64,000 nt of DNA from Angomonas deanei (lineage: Eukaryota > Euglenozoa > Kinetoplastea > Trypanosomatida > Trypanosomatidae). A program made the position numbers and the translations under genes. Each line of letters starts with the position of its first letter. The stretch's first letter is position 1. Location of the stretch: contig LR877147.1 of NCBI GenBank assembly GCA_903995115.1, positions 124,001 to 188,000 of the forward strand, read 5' to 3'. Positions 30,152 through 40,630 of this stretch are shown in pieces. The notes beneath the pieces were generated by a model. That model saw only the letters and a program-made list of their open reading frames with translations. It was not told where the DNA came from and did not search any database.

Positions 30152-32320
30152 ATGTTTAATAGTCAGCCTTGTGTCATGATAGGCAATTACAATAATAATA
30201 ATAACAATGGTAATACTATGAACTTTAACACGGTTCCTAATCAATACAATATTGCGAATTCCGGTTTTTCAAACAATGCCTACCATAGCTTTCCAACGCA
30301 GAATGCCCCCAATACTCAGTCCGTCTTGCTCATGCCCAGTACGACGATACAACAGGCACCGCTCATGATGGATAACACCTTTCAGCAGACCAGCTACTAC
30401 TTTGACCCGTCTTCCATGAACAATGGCAACGGCAACTTTTACGTGAGCAATAACAATCCAGGCATGAATGGCATTCCGATGAGTAATGTGAATCAGCAGA
30501 ACGGGGCGTTTGGCACGTTTGCCTTCAGCCCTAATAACAATACTAATGCCCTCATGGCCTCCAATAACAACATTTCCACCAACTCGGTGGGGAACACCAG
30601 CGTGATGAGCAGCAATAACCCCAACCTGAACAATAATAATAATAACATGGGCTTCCCGATGCAGATGGGGATGATGCAGATGAACCAAGTGTGGACCCCT
30701 ATTGTCTCCGGTAACAACACCGCCTTTCAAGGGGAGTTTGAGGTGCACGACAGTCAGCTCAAGGCCCCCATCACGATACGCCCCACCGACGTCATTGCCA
30801 CCGCTGGCAGTCAACGTCTGTTCAGCAACGGCACCCGTCAAATCGTGTATGGGTCCAAAAATATGTTCCGCATTTGCGAAAACTTTCAGGAGGGGAATTG
30901 TCTCTCTGCCAATTGCCCCGAGGTGCACGTCAACCCGGAATACCTGAAACAGACGCGCCAGGCCCTCACCACTTGGCTGCAGGAAAAGGAAAACGAATTC
31001 AACCGCGACTTTGTCCACCACCCCGACAAGCTGCTCAAAATATTTGTCGCCGATGTCAAGGAGATTGTCGAGGTGCCGATCAGCGCACTGGTCTTCACGA
31101 AAGGACTCTACGTGGACCCCTCCACCCGCTTCAAGCGGACCCGTGGTGTGGCACCGTCGTACAACGCGGCGATAGCGGCACAGGTACCGACCGGGTGCGG
31201 CCTCTACTCCTCCGATCCCACGCAGTGCAAGTGGGGCCGCTGGTGTAACCAGGTGCACATCAGCCCCGACTGGATGAAGAGCAAAAAGAAAAACTTTGAC
31301 AGCTGGTTCGACGAGATTGAGGGGACCTACCTCAGCTACCCCCCGGAGCACCTCTTCACCGTGCACGACCCCCAGCTCAAGCGCACCTTGCAGATCCCCA
31401 AGTGGAGTGTCGTCAGTTTCTCCCGCGGTCTCTTCCAAGGCTCCGACCGAAAGGCCCCCAGTGTCTGCCTATTGTTTCAGAAGAGCCGCTGCACCGCTGG
31501 GGCGTGCTGCAACCAGATCCACGTCTCCACCCACTACCTCAACCTCGTCCGGACCCATGCCAACAATATGGCGCAGGTGGCCACCACCGACGGGTACGAC
31601 CCCGCCTACAAGAATGAGCTGGACCAGCTGATGGAGACCCTCACCGCCGTACAAAAAGAAGAAGAACAGAAGCGCAGGGCGGAGCGGGAGCAGGAGAAGG
31701 CGCAAAAAACAAAGGAAGAAAAGAAGAAGAAGGAGGAGACGGCGACGAGGGACGATGGGGAGTCTCTGTTTGAGTACATCGCCGTCGACGACGAGGCGGA
31801 TGTGGAAACATCCAGGTCCCCCCCGCATGCCGACGGCAACAGCAGCAAGGCGGGCAGCAAGAAGAGCGCCGGGGGTAGCTACAGCAACAACCCCTACTCC
31901 GGCAGCCTCACCGACTTGTTGTTCCAGAACCCCATCGTCATTGGGGGCGTCCCCACGGAGCGAAATGCCAACTCGGTCAGCTCCTTCAAGCGCACCCCGG
32001 CGGCCAGCCTCACCTGTTCCGGCGAGGTGGCGGTGACCTCCTCCCTCTCCACGCACCACCAGACGTCCCACACGACCGCCACCGTACAGGCGGAGGAGGG
32101 ACACCCGGAGGAGGGCGACCCGCTGCAAGGCCGCTCCGTCACCTCCGACGAACGTGGTCGTAGCGTCACCAAGGTCGGGGAGGCCAGCGCGACGTCATGG
32201 ACAAACCTGCGATTCAATTTTGACAGCAGTGTGGACACGTACCCCTCTGTCACCAACGGCCCCATCCCCGGCTCCCCGCTGGGGGAAATCACTAGAGGAG
32301 CAGACAATTACTCGATTTAG
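30152..32320 (+). CDS. CCCH protein with triplicated beta-CCCH module
   Basis: Intact 722-residue protein. Residues 1-185 are Asn/Met/Ser-rich and disordered. Then a module of about 100-130 residues occurs three times: a beta-rich part with the pattern VHD-x-QLK...IP (EVHDSQLKAPITIRP; FVADVKEIVEVPIS; TVHDPQLKRTLQIP) followed by a CCCH finger (CENFQEGNCLSANCPEVH; CGLYSSDPTQCKWGRWCNQVH; CLLFQKSRCTAGACCNQIH). A charged coiled coil (KEEEQKRRAEREQEKAQKT) and a Ser/Thr-rich tail follow. The protein is distantly like the tandem CCCH pair at 1779-5851 in composition and finger type. A role as mRNA-binding regulator is the likely one. The start could be the ATG at 30152 or the one at 30176. Confidence 0.82.
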   Translation: MFNSQPCVMIGNYNNNNNNGNTMNFNTVPNQYNIANSGFSNNAYHSFPTQNAPNTQSVLLMPSTTIQQAPLMMDNTFQQTSYYFDPSSMNNGNGNFYVSNNNPGMNGIPMSNVNQQNGAFGTFAFSPNNNTNALMASNNNISTNSVGNTSVMSSNNPNLNNNNNNMGFPMQMGMMQMNQVWTPIVSGNNTAFQGEFEVHDSQLKAPITIRPTDVIATAGSQRLFSNGTRQIVYGSKNMFRICENFQEGNCLSANCPEVHVNPEYLKQTRQALTTWLQEKENEFNRDFVHHPDKLLKIFVADVKEIVEVPISALVFTKGLYVDPSTRFKRTRGVAPSYNAAIAAQVPTGCGLYSSDPTQCKWGRWCNQVHISPDWMKSKKKNFDSWFDEIEGTYLSYPPEHLFTVHDPQLKRTLQIPKWSVVSFSRGLFQGSDRKAPSVCLLFQKSRCTAGACCNQIHVSTHYLNLVRTHANNMAQVATTDGYDPAYKNELDQLMETLTAVQKEEEQKRRAEREQEKAQKTKEEKKKKEETATRDDGESLFEYIAVDDEADVETSRSPPHADGNSSKAGSKKSAGGSYSNNPYSGSLTDLLFQNPIVIGGVPTERNANSVSSFKRTPAASLTCSGEVAVTSSLSTHHQTSHTTATVQAEEGHPEEGDPLQGRSVTSDERGRSVTKVGEASATSWTNLRFNFDSSVDTYPSVTNGPIPGSPLGEITRGADNYSI

Positions 32321-32960
32321 CTAGTAGATTTTTTTTTTTTTTCCATCATAGCTTTTTTTGATTTTAAAAGACATTTCATTTTTTATTTCCGGGCGGATCG
32401 AAAAGCAGTCCAAATCAAAAAAAAAAAAAAAAAAACGTTTTTTCTTTTTTAAACGAAACACATAATTAGACGATGTCGCACCTTAATTTTTTTTTTTTAA
32501 AGAGAGAACACTCGAGGAGTCTCTGTGATAGTACGGAGAGGCGACAAAACGCCAATGTTAGTTAACAAGGAGAACTATGGCCACCAAGCAGCTCGTAGTT
32601 CTTCGCGTAATTGCACTTACGTTCACTTATAATAAGCACATTTTTTTTTTTTTCACTTTGTAAAAAACTGACTTTTTTTTACCCCTTTGATTACGATCTT
32701 TTTTTAATAAAAAAAATCGGTTTGCTCCTTTATATTATTACCATCATGATGATTCTATATATATTTATTGTTCAAATGTACACAAGCGTCTTTCTAGGCA
32801 ACGTCAGAATGGTGAACAGGGTGATGGCGTGATGGATTTTTGACTTTTTTTATTATTCCTGGTTTGTCGTGTCTTCCCTACTACAATATACAAATCGCTT
32901 GATCCTTTTCTTTATCATTAAGATTAAGTTTTTTTATTTTTAGATTATAGTTTCACACAC
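32321..32960. other. Intergenic region with a structured-looking island
   Basis: Starts and ends with T/A runs, including an A run at about 32408-32426. Between about 32505 and 32635 the sequence is mixed in composition and holds three possible hairpins (described in the findings). The short frame at 32611-32832 is Phe/Ile-rich from T runs and not credible. Confidence 0.6.
32942..32943 (+). promoter_or_regulatory. Putative spliced-leader acceptor AG
   Basis: AG after a T-rich tract; 17 bases before the ATG at 32961. Confidence 0.55.
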
Positions 32961-35274
32961 ATGACCGATTCCCCCGGTGTGTACGGCGGCAGAAGAAGCA
33001 GTTCCGGTGCCACCGCCTTACCAGTGATTGAAACCGCCTCGAAAGGCGAAATAGACGTGCAATCCGCGTGGGAGAGTGGTAAACCAGTGTATCGGTTTCC
33101 ATCGGAGAGTAGGCGAGAATCCTTGGCGAAACATAATGCCCGGCTGTCCCTTCAGAATTTGCAGGAGCGATACGGCGCGGCCGAACTGGAGCCCTCCGCT
33201 AGCGCTTTACTGTCACAAAACAAAGAAAACGAAGATGTGGTCCGCTTTTCCACCCGTGCTGGTATGGCTGAAAAGGCACTGAAAAGTCTTCAATTGGAGG
33301 TGGATGAGCTGAGGCGGAAAGAAATTAAACACCGTCAGCAAAAGGAGGAACTTCGCACGATTAATAAGAAGCTGAGCACCGAGATGGAGTCCATGGGGAT
33401 GACGCTGCTGGAGCAGACCAAGACCCTGCGCGTGCTGTCCAGTGAGATACAACGGCAGGACCCTTGTCGGCTGGTGCGCACCAAGCGGGGCAGTGCGGTA
33501 GGAGACCTTTCTATCCCACCGCCCGCTATTGTGAAGGAGGACGACGTGGCAGTGGAGCAGCTGACCAAACAAAACACGGAGCTGCTCCGTCTGCTCAGTG
33601 CGCTGGAGAGTGGGCGGGATGAGGGACTGGTGTGCACGGTGGAGCTTCAGGTGCTGTCGTGCGAGATCGAGCCCCACGGCACTAGTTTGTCGGCGGTGAA
33701 GGGTGACCTCACGCCGCGGGTCGTGGTGAAGGGCCCTTACAGTCGGGCGCACATGCTCATCGAGACCAGCGCTCCCCTCTCACCGAGCCTTAGTCCCACG
33801 TACACGGGCAGCAGTCGCGTCGGCCGCTGGAGTGCCTTGTGTGTGTCGGAGTGTGCTCACTTGCACTTTGATGTGCTGTCCGCCCTCCCCGACAAGCCAG
33901 ACCTGTTGCTAGGCAAACACGATGTGTCCTTGAATGCCGTTATTAGCGCCGCCCAGAAGGACCCCAGCGGCGCCTCCTCGCTCCACGGGTTGCCCCTTCG
34001 CAACGAACACGGTGAGGAGACGGGTACGGTGTACATTGAGGTGAAGGTGCTCCCCGCCTTCCAGTTCTCCGGTGCGGACGGTCAGCCCCACTCCCGTGCC
34101 CACCTGATCGCTGGTGCCCCTCGGCGGCACACCCTCATGTCCCCGACTCCGCTCTCCAAGCATTCGACCCCACCGATTGAGTTCTTTGTGCAAGTCCTTT
34201 CCGCCTCTTCCCTTCTCGAGCGGTCCCCAGGGGTGCCCTCAAACCCTTACGTGGTGGTCATTGACACCGGGGCGCAGCGGGAAGTGTTCCGCACGAGTGT
34301 GTGTGACGGGGAGAGCCGGAACCCCTCCTGGGATGGCGCGCATGTCGTGTACAATATTGCGGACGCCTACGATGCCTACTTGGGAGACTTTGTCTTTCGG
34401 GTATACGACCACCTAGGGGAGGGTTGCGAGGAGGACGACTTTCTGGGGGAGGCCACCTATAAAAAAGCAGCCCTCTCACAATCTCTCAAGTGCACCGTCT
34501 CGCAGCTCAAGCTGTGCCCTCGACCGCAGGAGCCGATTCCCTACATCACCAAGTACCGTGATCACCTCGGTACGATACAGGTACGGCTGTGCAACTTTAC
34601 CCCATCCCGCAACGATGACACCCGCTGCCCGTCGACGTCGGTGGAACAGAGCCTTCGGCGGGATGAGTCGCAGCCCCCTCGTGCTACCGCCGTCCGTCCC
34701 TGCGGTGGTCCCACTCCCTGTGGCACCCTCCGTCGTGCCCTTGCCCCAGCCTACTCCACCGGCTAGCACTGTGCCAGCACCGCCCGCCACTCTCTCCGCC
34801 TCACCGCCAGCCGCGGTGCCCGTATCCCCTATTCCCTCCCAGGACGTGACGGTGGATGTCCCCGCGGTCGACCCGACGATCCCCCAGCCAAACGTCACAT
34901 TGCACATCAAGGAGGTGCGAAACTTTACATTAGAAAACGAAGACGGCGAGGTGGCGGAGGAGCTGAAACCACTCCTCCATAGCACCGCCCCTCTGCAAGT
35001 GCAGGTGAGCACTAGTACCCGCAGTGATCTGTTCACGACCCCTGTTAGCGGAGACGGTCGCCCCGTGTGGGATGCGATCGAGGGTCTGTTCAGTACCCGT
35101 ATCGAGGAGTACGACATTGTGTATTTCAACGTCCTGTTAGAGGGTACCATCGTGGCCACGTTTCACATTACCGCAGATGAGTTATTGCTCACAGAGGGCG
35201 AACACCGTTTTGGGCTCGAGCGAAATGGCGAAGGGTGTGGCCGACTTATCATAGATTTAGTGTTGCTTGGATAG
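32961..35274 (+). CDS. C2-domain coiled-coil protein, one frame break
   Basis: About 770 residues if one extra base near 34674-34678 (a run of five C) is ignored. A disordered N-terminus leads to a coiled coil (about residues 105-165, KALKSLQLEVDELRRKEIKH). At least three C2-like beta sandwiches follow: about 224-350, 405-515 (the most typical: EFFVQVLSASSLL, SNPYVVV, NPSWDG, FRVYDHLGEGCEEDDFLGEA) and 650-770. A Pro/Val-rich linker joins the last two and carries the break. C2 domains bind membranes or proteins, often with calcium; in the middle domain some acidic loop residues are present (DHLGEGCEEDD) but binding cannot be judged. Its domain type is shared with the giant CNB protein two genes before. 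Function unknown. Confidence 0.7.
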
Positions 35275-35430
35275 AATGAACGTGTCTACCTTCTATATAG
35301 ATGAATAGATCAATAGATAAATAAACCTTTTCGCCCTTTCGTATTGCGGTGTTTCCATCATCGATACTGATGTGGATGAGAGGACAGAGACAGATGCAAA
35401 TAACCCCTCTTTTCTCCCATCCGCTATTGT

Positions 35431-35432
35431 AG
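35431..35432 (+). promoter_or_regulatory. Putative spliced-leader acceptor AG
   Basis: AG after CCCCTCTTTTCTCCCATCCG; a second AG at 35449-35450 after TTTTTCTTATTCTTT is an alternative. Start codon at 35483. Confidence 0.5.
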
Positions 35433-35482
35433 CTTTTTCTTATTCTTTAGAGCTGTCATTATTTAGGACCCTCTTTATTCTC

Positions 35483-36719
35483 ATGATGAAGAGAAATTTA
35501 AAAATTAATCTAGACGTCATCAAGGACGACGAGGAAGAGAATGTGCCCAAGGAAGGGTTATGTGAAGACGGCGTTCGGGTAGGGTCCCTCTTAGTCTCGT
35601 CGCAAGGGCTCACCACCTCGCAAGGTGCCTCCTATGTGCTCTCGCTAGATGATTTGGTGCTAGTACGCGAGGAGGAGGGCGGCTTCTTAGGGCGAGGTAG
35701 TAGTGGCTCTGTCCGCCGTGCGATCCACCGGGTCACCGGGCAGGCCGTGGCGCTGAAGGAGATCAAGGTGACCAGCCAAGCCCATCTTAGTGAGATTAGA
35801 CGAGAGCTGGAAACCCTCCACGCCAGTGGGACGCGTCCGTCCTCGCAATTAGTAGACTTTTACGGTGCTTTCAGTCACGAGGGATCGGTGTTTATTGCGG
35901 TGGAGTGTCTGGACGGCTCGCTAGACGAACTACCGAAGCCCGTCCCGCTCCCGGTGCTCTCTAGAATTACGCATGGTATACTGTTAGGTTTGTTTTACCT
36001 CCACCGTACACGGCACTTGATTCACCGTGATCTCAAACCCAATAACGTGCTCTTCAACTTGCAGACCGGTGCGGTGAAGATCTCCGACTTTGGGGTTAGC
36101 TCGTACTTGGAGTGTACAAAAGGAGACGCCAACAGTTTTGTGGGGACGGTCACCTACATGAGCCCAGAGCGACTGAAGGGTGAGATCTACTCCTATAGCG
36201 CCGATATATGGTCACTGGGGCTGGTCATTGCGGAGCTAGCGGTTGGCGCCTGTCCCTACTCTGGTCTTCGTGGGGAGTAGCGAGGCTCGCTTTTGGGCCC
36301 TCCTCCAACACCTCAACCGTGACGGACCGTCCGTGGAGCTACCCGACAACATGGACAGCGGCTTGCACGACTTTATCACGAGCTGTGTCCACAAGGTACC
36401 CGACCGACGGCCGACGGTGGTGCAACTCTTGCAGCATCCGTTCATCACGTCGTACTGTGGACCCTTTCACGAGGAGTCCCTTCAGGCGGACGAGCAGCAG
36501 CTGGTCGCGCAGGACCAGGAAGTGATTCTCGCTTGGCTGCAGGAGGCGCACTGCAGTTCCAACAAGCGGGGCAGTGCGAATGGCAAGACGAGGCACGCGC
36601 GGTCCACCTCTGGCAACCCACTTGGTCAGTCACCCGAGACGACGGTGCATTCCAACCCCACACGCTCAGCAGAGCCTTCCGTCAACCTGGATGATGAGCT
36701 GAACCGTTTGCTGTTTTAA
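35483..36719 (+). CDS. MAP kinase kinase (STE7-like), one frame break
   Basis: About 411 residues if one extra base near 36272-36275 (a run of four G) is ignored. Kinase landmarks: LGRGSSGSVRRA glycine loop, VALKEI lysine, HRDLKPNN, ISDFGVSS and activation loop DANSFVGTVTYMSPERL, which is the MEK signature. Of the two serines phosphorylated in animal MEK1 (SMANS), the first is Gly here and the second is kept. The break falls in helix G, just after ACPYSG; the downstream frame (FWALLQHL, then HDFITSCVHKVPDRRPTVVQLLQHPFI) completes the kinase C-lobe, so the gene is one unit. The tail is Ser/Thr/Gly-rich. It would phosphorylate the Thr and Tyr of a TDY MAP kinase; which one is unknown. The start is the first of two adjacent ATGs. 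Confidence 0.83.
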
Positions 36720-36857
36720 TTTTGTTGACCTTACATATATAAAGTCTGTTTCCTTAGTGTTCTCTTGGATAGGGTTGTTGCCGCGGTTTAGAGTTCGTGT
36801 TGTGTGTGGATGCTGTTATTCCCTTTCCTTCTCCCCTTTGTTTTTACTCCATCAAAA

Positions 36858-36859
36858 AG
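36858..36859 (+). promoter_or_regulatory. Putative spliced-leader acceptor AG
   Basis: First AG after a long C/T tract (about 36818-36852). It leaves only two bases before the ATG at 36862, so another acceptor may be used. Confidence 0.4.
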
Positions 36860-36861
36860 AA

Positions 36862-39401
36862 ATGGATCCCAATAAAATAAGAGAGGCTCGCAATGCGTCA
36901 CGAACAGAGTATTTGAAGACACAGACGGAGCTACGCAACAAGGCGGCCCATAGAGTAATAGAAAGTAAGTTACAGGATATTGAAAGTGGCATTATACCCA
37001 CCAGCGCCACAGAGGCCCAGTATATTCTCGAGCGCGCAAAGGAGATTCAAACCGCGGACGGTCTGCACCGGGCGGCAAAACGACGACAAGAGCTGGTCGA
37101 GGAGGAGGGCGTGTCGGTGAACGATGCGTATGAACAGCAGGGTTATCTCCTACCGGACACCAAGATACAGGGCGACGGTAAAGTGACACAAGATGGCTTT
37201 ATTCACTTGGATAAGGAGAAGGTACAGGCCCGCATCCAACAGGAGGACTATGTGGCAGAAAAGACGGCGGCCGATATCCAGCGAGAAAAGGCAGACCTCC
37301 TCCAGCACTACCAAAGTCAGATCCAGGAGCAGCGAAAGTCACTCCCCATCTTCCGTCAGCGGGAGGCACTGCTGGAGGTGATTACCAACCACCAGGTCGT
37401 CGTCATTGTGGGGGAAGACTGGGTGTGGTAAGACGACGCAGCTGTTGCAGTATCTGCACGAGGAAGGGTTGCACATTCCTTCAGCCTCACCAGAAGGGGA
37501 GGAGGTGGATGAGCTTCGTCTGATTTGTACTCAACCACGTCGACTGGCTGCGATCAGTGTGGCGGAGCGAGTGGCACAGGAGATGGGGTCGCGGTGCGGG
37601 AGTGTGGTGGGGTACAAGGTGCGTTTCGACGAAAAGACGAGCGCCACAACACGCATCCTTTTTGTGACGGATGGTATCATGTTAAAGGAATTCGCGAATG
37701 ACCCCAATATGGAGTCGGTCGGTGCCATCATGATTGACGAGGCCCACGAGCGATCGCTCAGTACCGATATCCTGTTAGGCCTGCTGCGGGATGTCATCCG
37801 ACGCAACAAGAAGATTAAGATTATTGTCGCGAGTGCCACCATCAATGCGGATAAGTTCAGCAATTTTTTCGGAAATGCGCCCATTTTTAAAATTGAGGGT
37901 CGTACGTTTCCAGTGGAAACGTTCTACGCCGACACGCCAATCGCCGACTACGTGGCGGAGTCCGCCCAGACCGCGCTGGACCTACACATGGAGAAACCGC
38001 TACCGGGTGATATTCTCATTTTCCTACCAGGTCAGGATGCGATTGAAACTTGTGCAGAGATACTCAAGGAGAAATTCAGTCAACAGAAGGACAATATGCG
38101 TACGTTACATATTTTACCGGTCTACGCCTCTTTACCACCAAAGGAGCAGGCGAGGATATACGAAAAAACACCACCTGGCAGTCGCAAGATTGTGATTGCA
38201 ACCAACATTGCCGAAACCTCGATCACGATTGACGGGATACGGTTTGTGATTGACTGCGGACTGTGCAAGCAGGACTTTTACAACCCCGCCGCAATGGTGG
38301 AGGAGCTGCGGGTGGTGCCCACATCACAGGCGAGTGCGATACAGCGTGCCGGCCGGGCGGGGCGAACCCAGTCTGGGCGAATGCTACCGTCTGTACACCC
38401 CGTACACCTTCAAGAATGAACTGCCACCCGAGACAATCCCCGAAATACGTCGCTGCTCCATGAGTGCTGTGGTGCTCCAGCTGAAGGCATTAGGGATTGA
38501 CAACTTGCTGCAGTTTGAGTTTTTAGATCCCCCCTCGACCGACGCCCTGGAGCGGGCACTTGACCACCTCTTCCTCTTGGGCGCCATGAACGCCAAAGGA
38601 GAGCTCACCGTCACCGGTCGGCGTATGGCCGAGTTCCCATTGGACCCGTCCCTCTCCAAGTGTCTCATTAAAGGGTGTGCCCTCAAGTGTGGACGGCACA
38701 TGGCAATGGCAGCCGCGATGCTCTCGCTCGATTCCGTCTTCATCAACACCCGCGACCCCAAAGAGCGGCAACTGTTGGATAGCGCCAAAACCCAGCTGTT
38801 CGCGTTTGGCAACGGGGATGTGACGGGGTATATCCGTCTGATGGAGGACTGGCTACGGTCGGGGTCTCAGTCGGCTAACTTTTGCAAGGCCAACTGTGTC
38901 CACCCACGGGCGCTCATCCGGGCGAGAGATGTGATGGATCAGATTATGCGCACCTTTGACCGTATCGGTCTCGACGTGGGACAGGAGGAAGGACTGATCA
39001 ATGTGGAGAGCATTACGAAAGCACTCTTGTCGGGTTTCTTCTTCAATGTGTCCAAGCTGGAGCTGGACAACCGCACGTACAGTATCATCCGACCCTTGAG
39101 TGGTGGGGAAGCCACGGTAGATTTAGAGTCCCGTCTGGCGGAGCTGCATCCAACCAGTTTTCTCTTTAAAGCGGGTTCGTTCAAGAAGAATGAGAATAAG
39201 GAGTACGACCCCTCGCTGCCTCCCGTGTTGAAGGAACGACCGAGCTTCATCGTGTTCACGCAACTCCGACGAACCACGAAGCGATACATGATACACGTGT
39301 CGGCGATATTAGAGAAGGACTGGATACTGAAGTCGGCGCCGGAAAACTATTTCACAGAGGCAGAGCTGGAGACGGGTCTGCGAAAGAGACCGCGTAGTTG
39401 A
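36862..39401 (+). CDS. DEAH-box RNA helicase, Prp2/DHX16-like, two frame breaks
   Basis: About 845 residues if two extra bases are ignored: one A at 37415-37416, inside the Walker A motif, and one G near 38370-38375, just after the QRAGRAGR motif. With them ignored the sequence reads IVGETGCGKTTQ and RAGRTQSGECYRLYTPYTF, both as the family demands. Other motifs: DEAHERSLSTDILLG (about residue 290), SAT, IATNIAETSITIDGI, then the winged-helix, ratchet (EFPLDPSLSKCL) and OB-fold regions. The lead-in LPIFRQREALLEVI and overall length are those of Prp2/DHX16, an ATPase that remodels the spliceosome before the first step. In kinetoplastids it would mainly serve trans-splicing. Prp22 and Prp16 are less likely because their longer N-termini are absent. 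The many motifs kept around both breaks argue for sequencing error. Confidence 0.85.
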
Positions 39402-39555
39402 ACGAGCTGACTTGATTATGTGTTTTGCGTTGTATAGTTTAGTTGTACACATGTCATTTGAGTTCTTGGTGATGGGTGAGTCTCCGTTTTGGCATACAAT
39501 GCTGTACAGAATTATACAACATTTTCTCCTCCATCCCTCTTTTCCTTTTCACGAC

Positions 39556-39557
39556 AG
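39556..39557 (+). promoter_or_regulatory. Putative spliced-leader acceptor AG
   Basis: AG after a tract of about 30 C/T-rich bases; supports the ATG at 39604 rather than the in-frame ATG further upstream. Confidence 0.6.
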
Positions 39558-39603
39558 CCAAAGTAAAACAGTACCCCACCTTCTATTGATTCGTAGCAGT
39601 CCA

Positions 39604-40386
39604 ATGTTCCGACGGAATCTTCTCCGGTACATTATGGTGTTGCACTCTAGCGAGACGCCCAACCCGCTGTGTCGCTCTTTTAGTATTCCCTCGACGAATT
39701 ATGAAAACTTTGTACCAGAAGGGGTTTGTTGTGAGGTGGCCCATCGTGGACTGGCGTGGATTCATCCCTTGTCCGATGGTATGTTTGAGCAGTACGCACA
39801 GGAAGTGATGTCACTCTATATCGCCCCTCGGCAGGTTTCCATCTCCGTGTACTCCAACGTGGATTGGGAGACCATCGAATGGAGTATTAGTAGTTTCCTG
39901 GGTCACTATTTGGTGTTCAACAACACCTGTGTCGCCCCGGCGAAGGAGTATATGCTGATTGAGGATGACCTAAAGATACAGGAAGAGGACTCCGAGGTGG
40001 TGCAGTGCATCAAGGAACTCTTGCGGGAACAGGTGCGGCCGATGGTGCAGCGGGATGGGGGCGATATCAAACTGCTCAACTTTAATGAGCAGACCGGCAT
40101 CGTCTCCCTCGCGATGCTGGGGGCCTGCCGTAACTGCCCCTCGTCGCAGAACACCCTAAAGGACGGCATCGAGCGGGTGATGAAGCACTTCTTGCCGGAG
40201 GTGACGGAGGTAGTCGAGGCCAAGGGACATCAGTTTTACGAGGATTATGGGCTGCTGTTCGACTCGGAAAAGGCACTCTACCGGGAGGCCGCAAGAATAG
40301 ACTCTGCCCGCAAGAAGAATATGAAAACACACATCACGCCTTCTCTGCTGTCGCTGGACGCCCTCAATGAACCGGACGGGGACTAA
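39604..40386 (+). CDS. NFU: NFU iron-sulfur cluster carrier, mitochondrial
   Basis: Intact 260-residue protein with the two domains of NFU1. The N-terminal Nfu domain begins MVLHSSETPNP, matching the family's TPNP motif; the C-terminal NifU-like domain has the cluster-binding C175-x2-C178 in GACRNCPSS and the flanking IKELLREQVRPMVQRDGGDIKL. NFU proteins pass 4Fe-4S clusters to late targets such as lipoate synthase. The N-terminus MFRRNLLRY is a short basic mitochondrial presequence, as usual in trypanosomatids. The ATG at 39604 is chosen because it follows the acceptor AG and starts this presequence; the frame is open further upstream. Trypanosomes have several NFU paralogues, and which one this is cannot be told. 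Confidence 0.9.
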   Translation: MFRRNLLRYIMVLHSSETPNPLCRSFSIPSTNYENFVPEGVCCEVAHRGLAWIHPLSDGMFEQYAQEVMSLYIAPRQVSISVYSNVDWETIEWSISSFLGHYLVFNNTCVAPAKEYMLIEDDLKIQEEDSEVVQCIKELLREQVRPMVQRDGGDIKLLNFNEQTGIVSLAMLGACRNCPSSQNTLKDGIERVMKHFLPEVTEVVEAKGHQFYEDYGLLFDSEKALYREAARIDSARKKNMKTHITPSLLSLDALNEPDGD

Positions 40387-40586
40387 CAAACTTATATTAT
40401 TATTATTATTGTTGTGGTGCGTTTCGTTACATTTTTACATATTTTTATTCTTTGAGTATACTTCCCCGTGCATAGTCTCACCAGTTTATACGGTCTTGTG
40501 CACAATAAAATAAAGTGTTCTTTATTCTCTACCTCTCCACCATCCGCTCGTCTTCTATTCAAGTTCAACCCTTTTTTTTTTTTTAC

Positions 40587-40588
40587 AG
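40587..40588 (+). promoter_or_regulatory. Putative spliced-leader acceptor AG
   Basis: AG after a C plus T-run tract ending TTTACAG; 42 bases before the ATG at 40631. Confidence 0.7.
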
Positions 40589-40630
40589 CTTTCCTTATAA
40601 AATTGCTCTCATTTTCAATAAAGTACTAAA

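Noticed and set aside
3855-39401. Programmed +1 frameshifting, as in Euplotes, to explain the frame breaks
   Set aside because: Seven of nine breaks have the +1 sense and one (3936) sits at AAA-TAA, but others must occur well before the stop codon to keep conserved motifs, two need the opposite shift, and there is no shared slip motif. Assembly indels explain all of them.
39412-39603. Upstream extension of the NFU gene
   Set aside because: A pyrimidine tract and AG lie inside it, and the ATG at 39604 starts a typical mitochondrial presequence.
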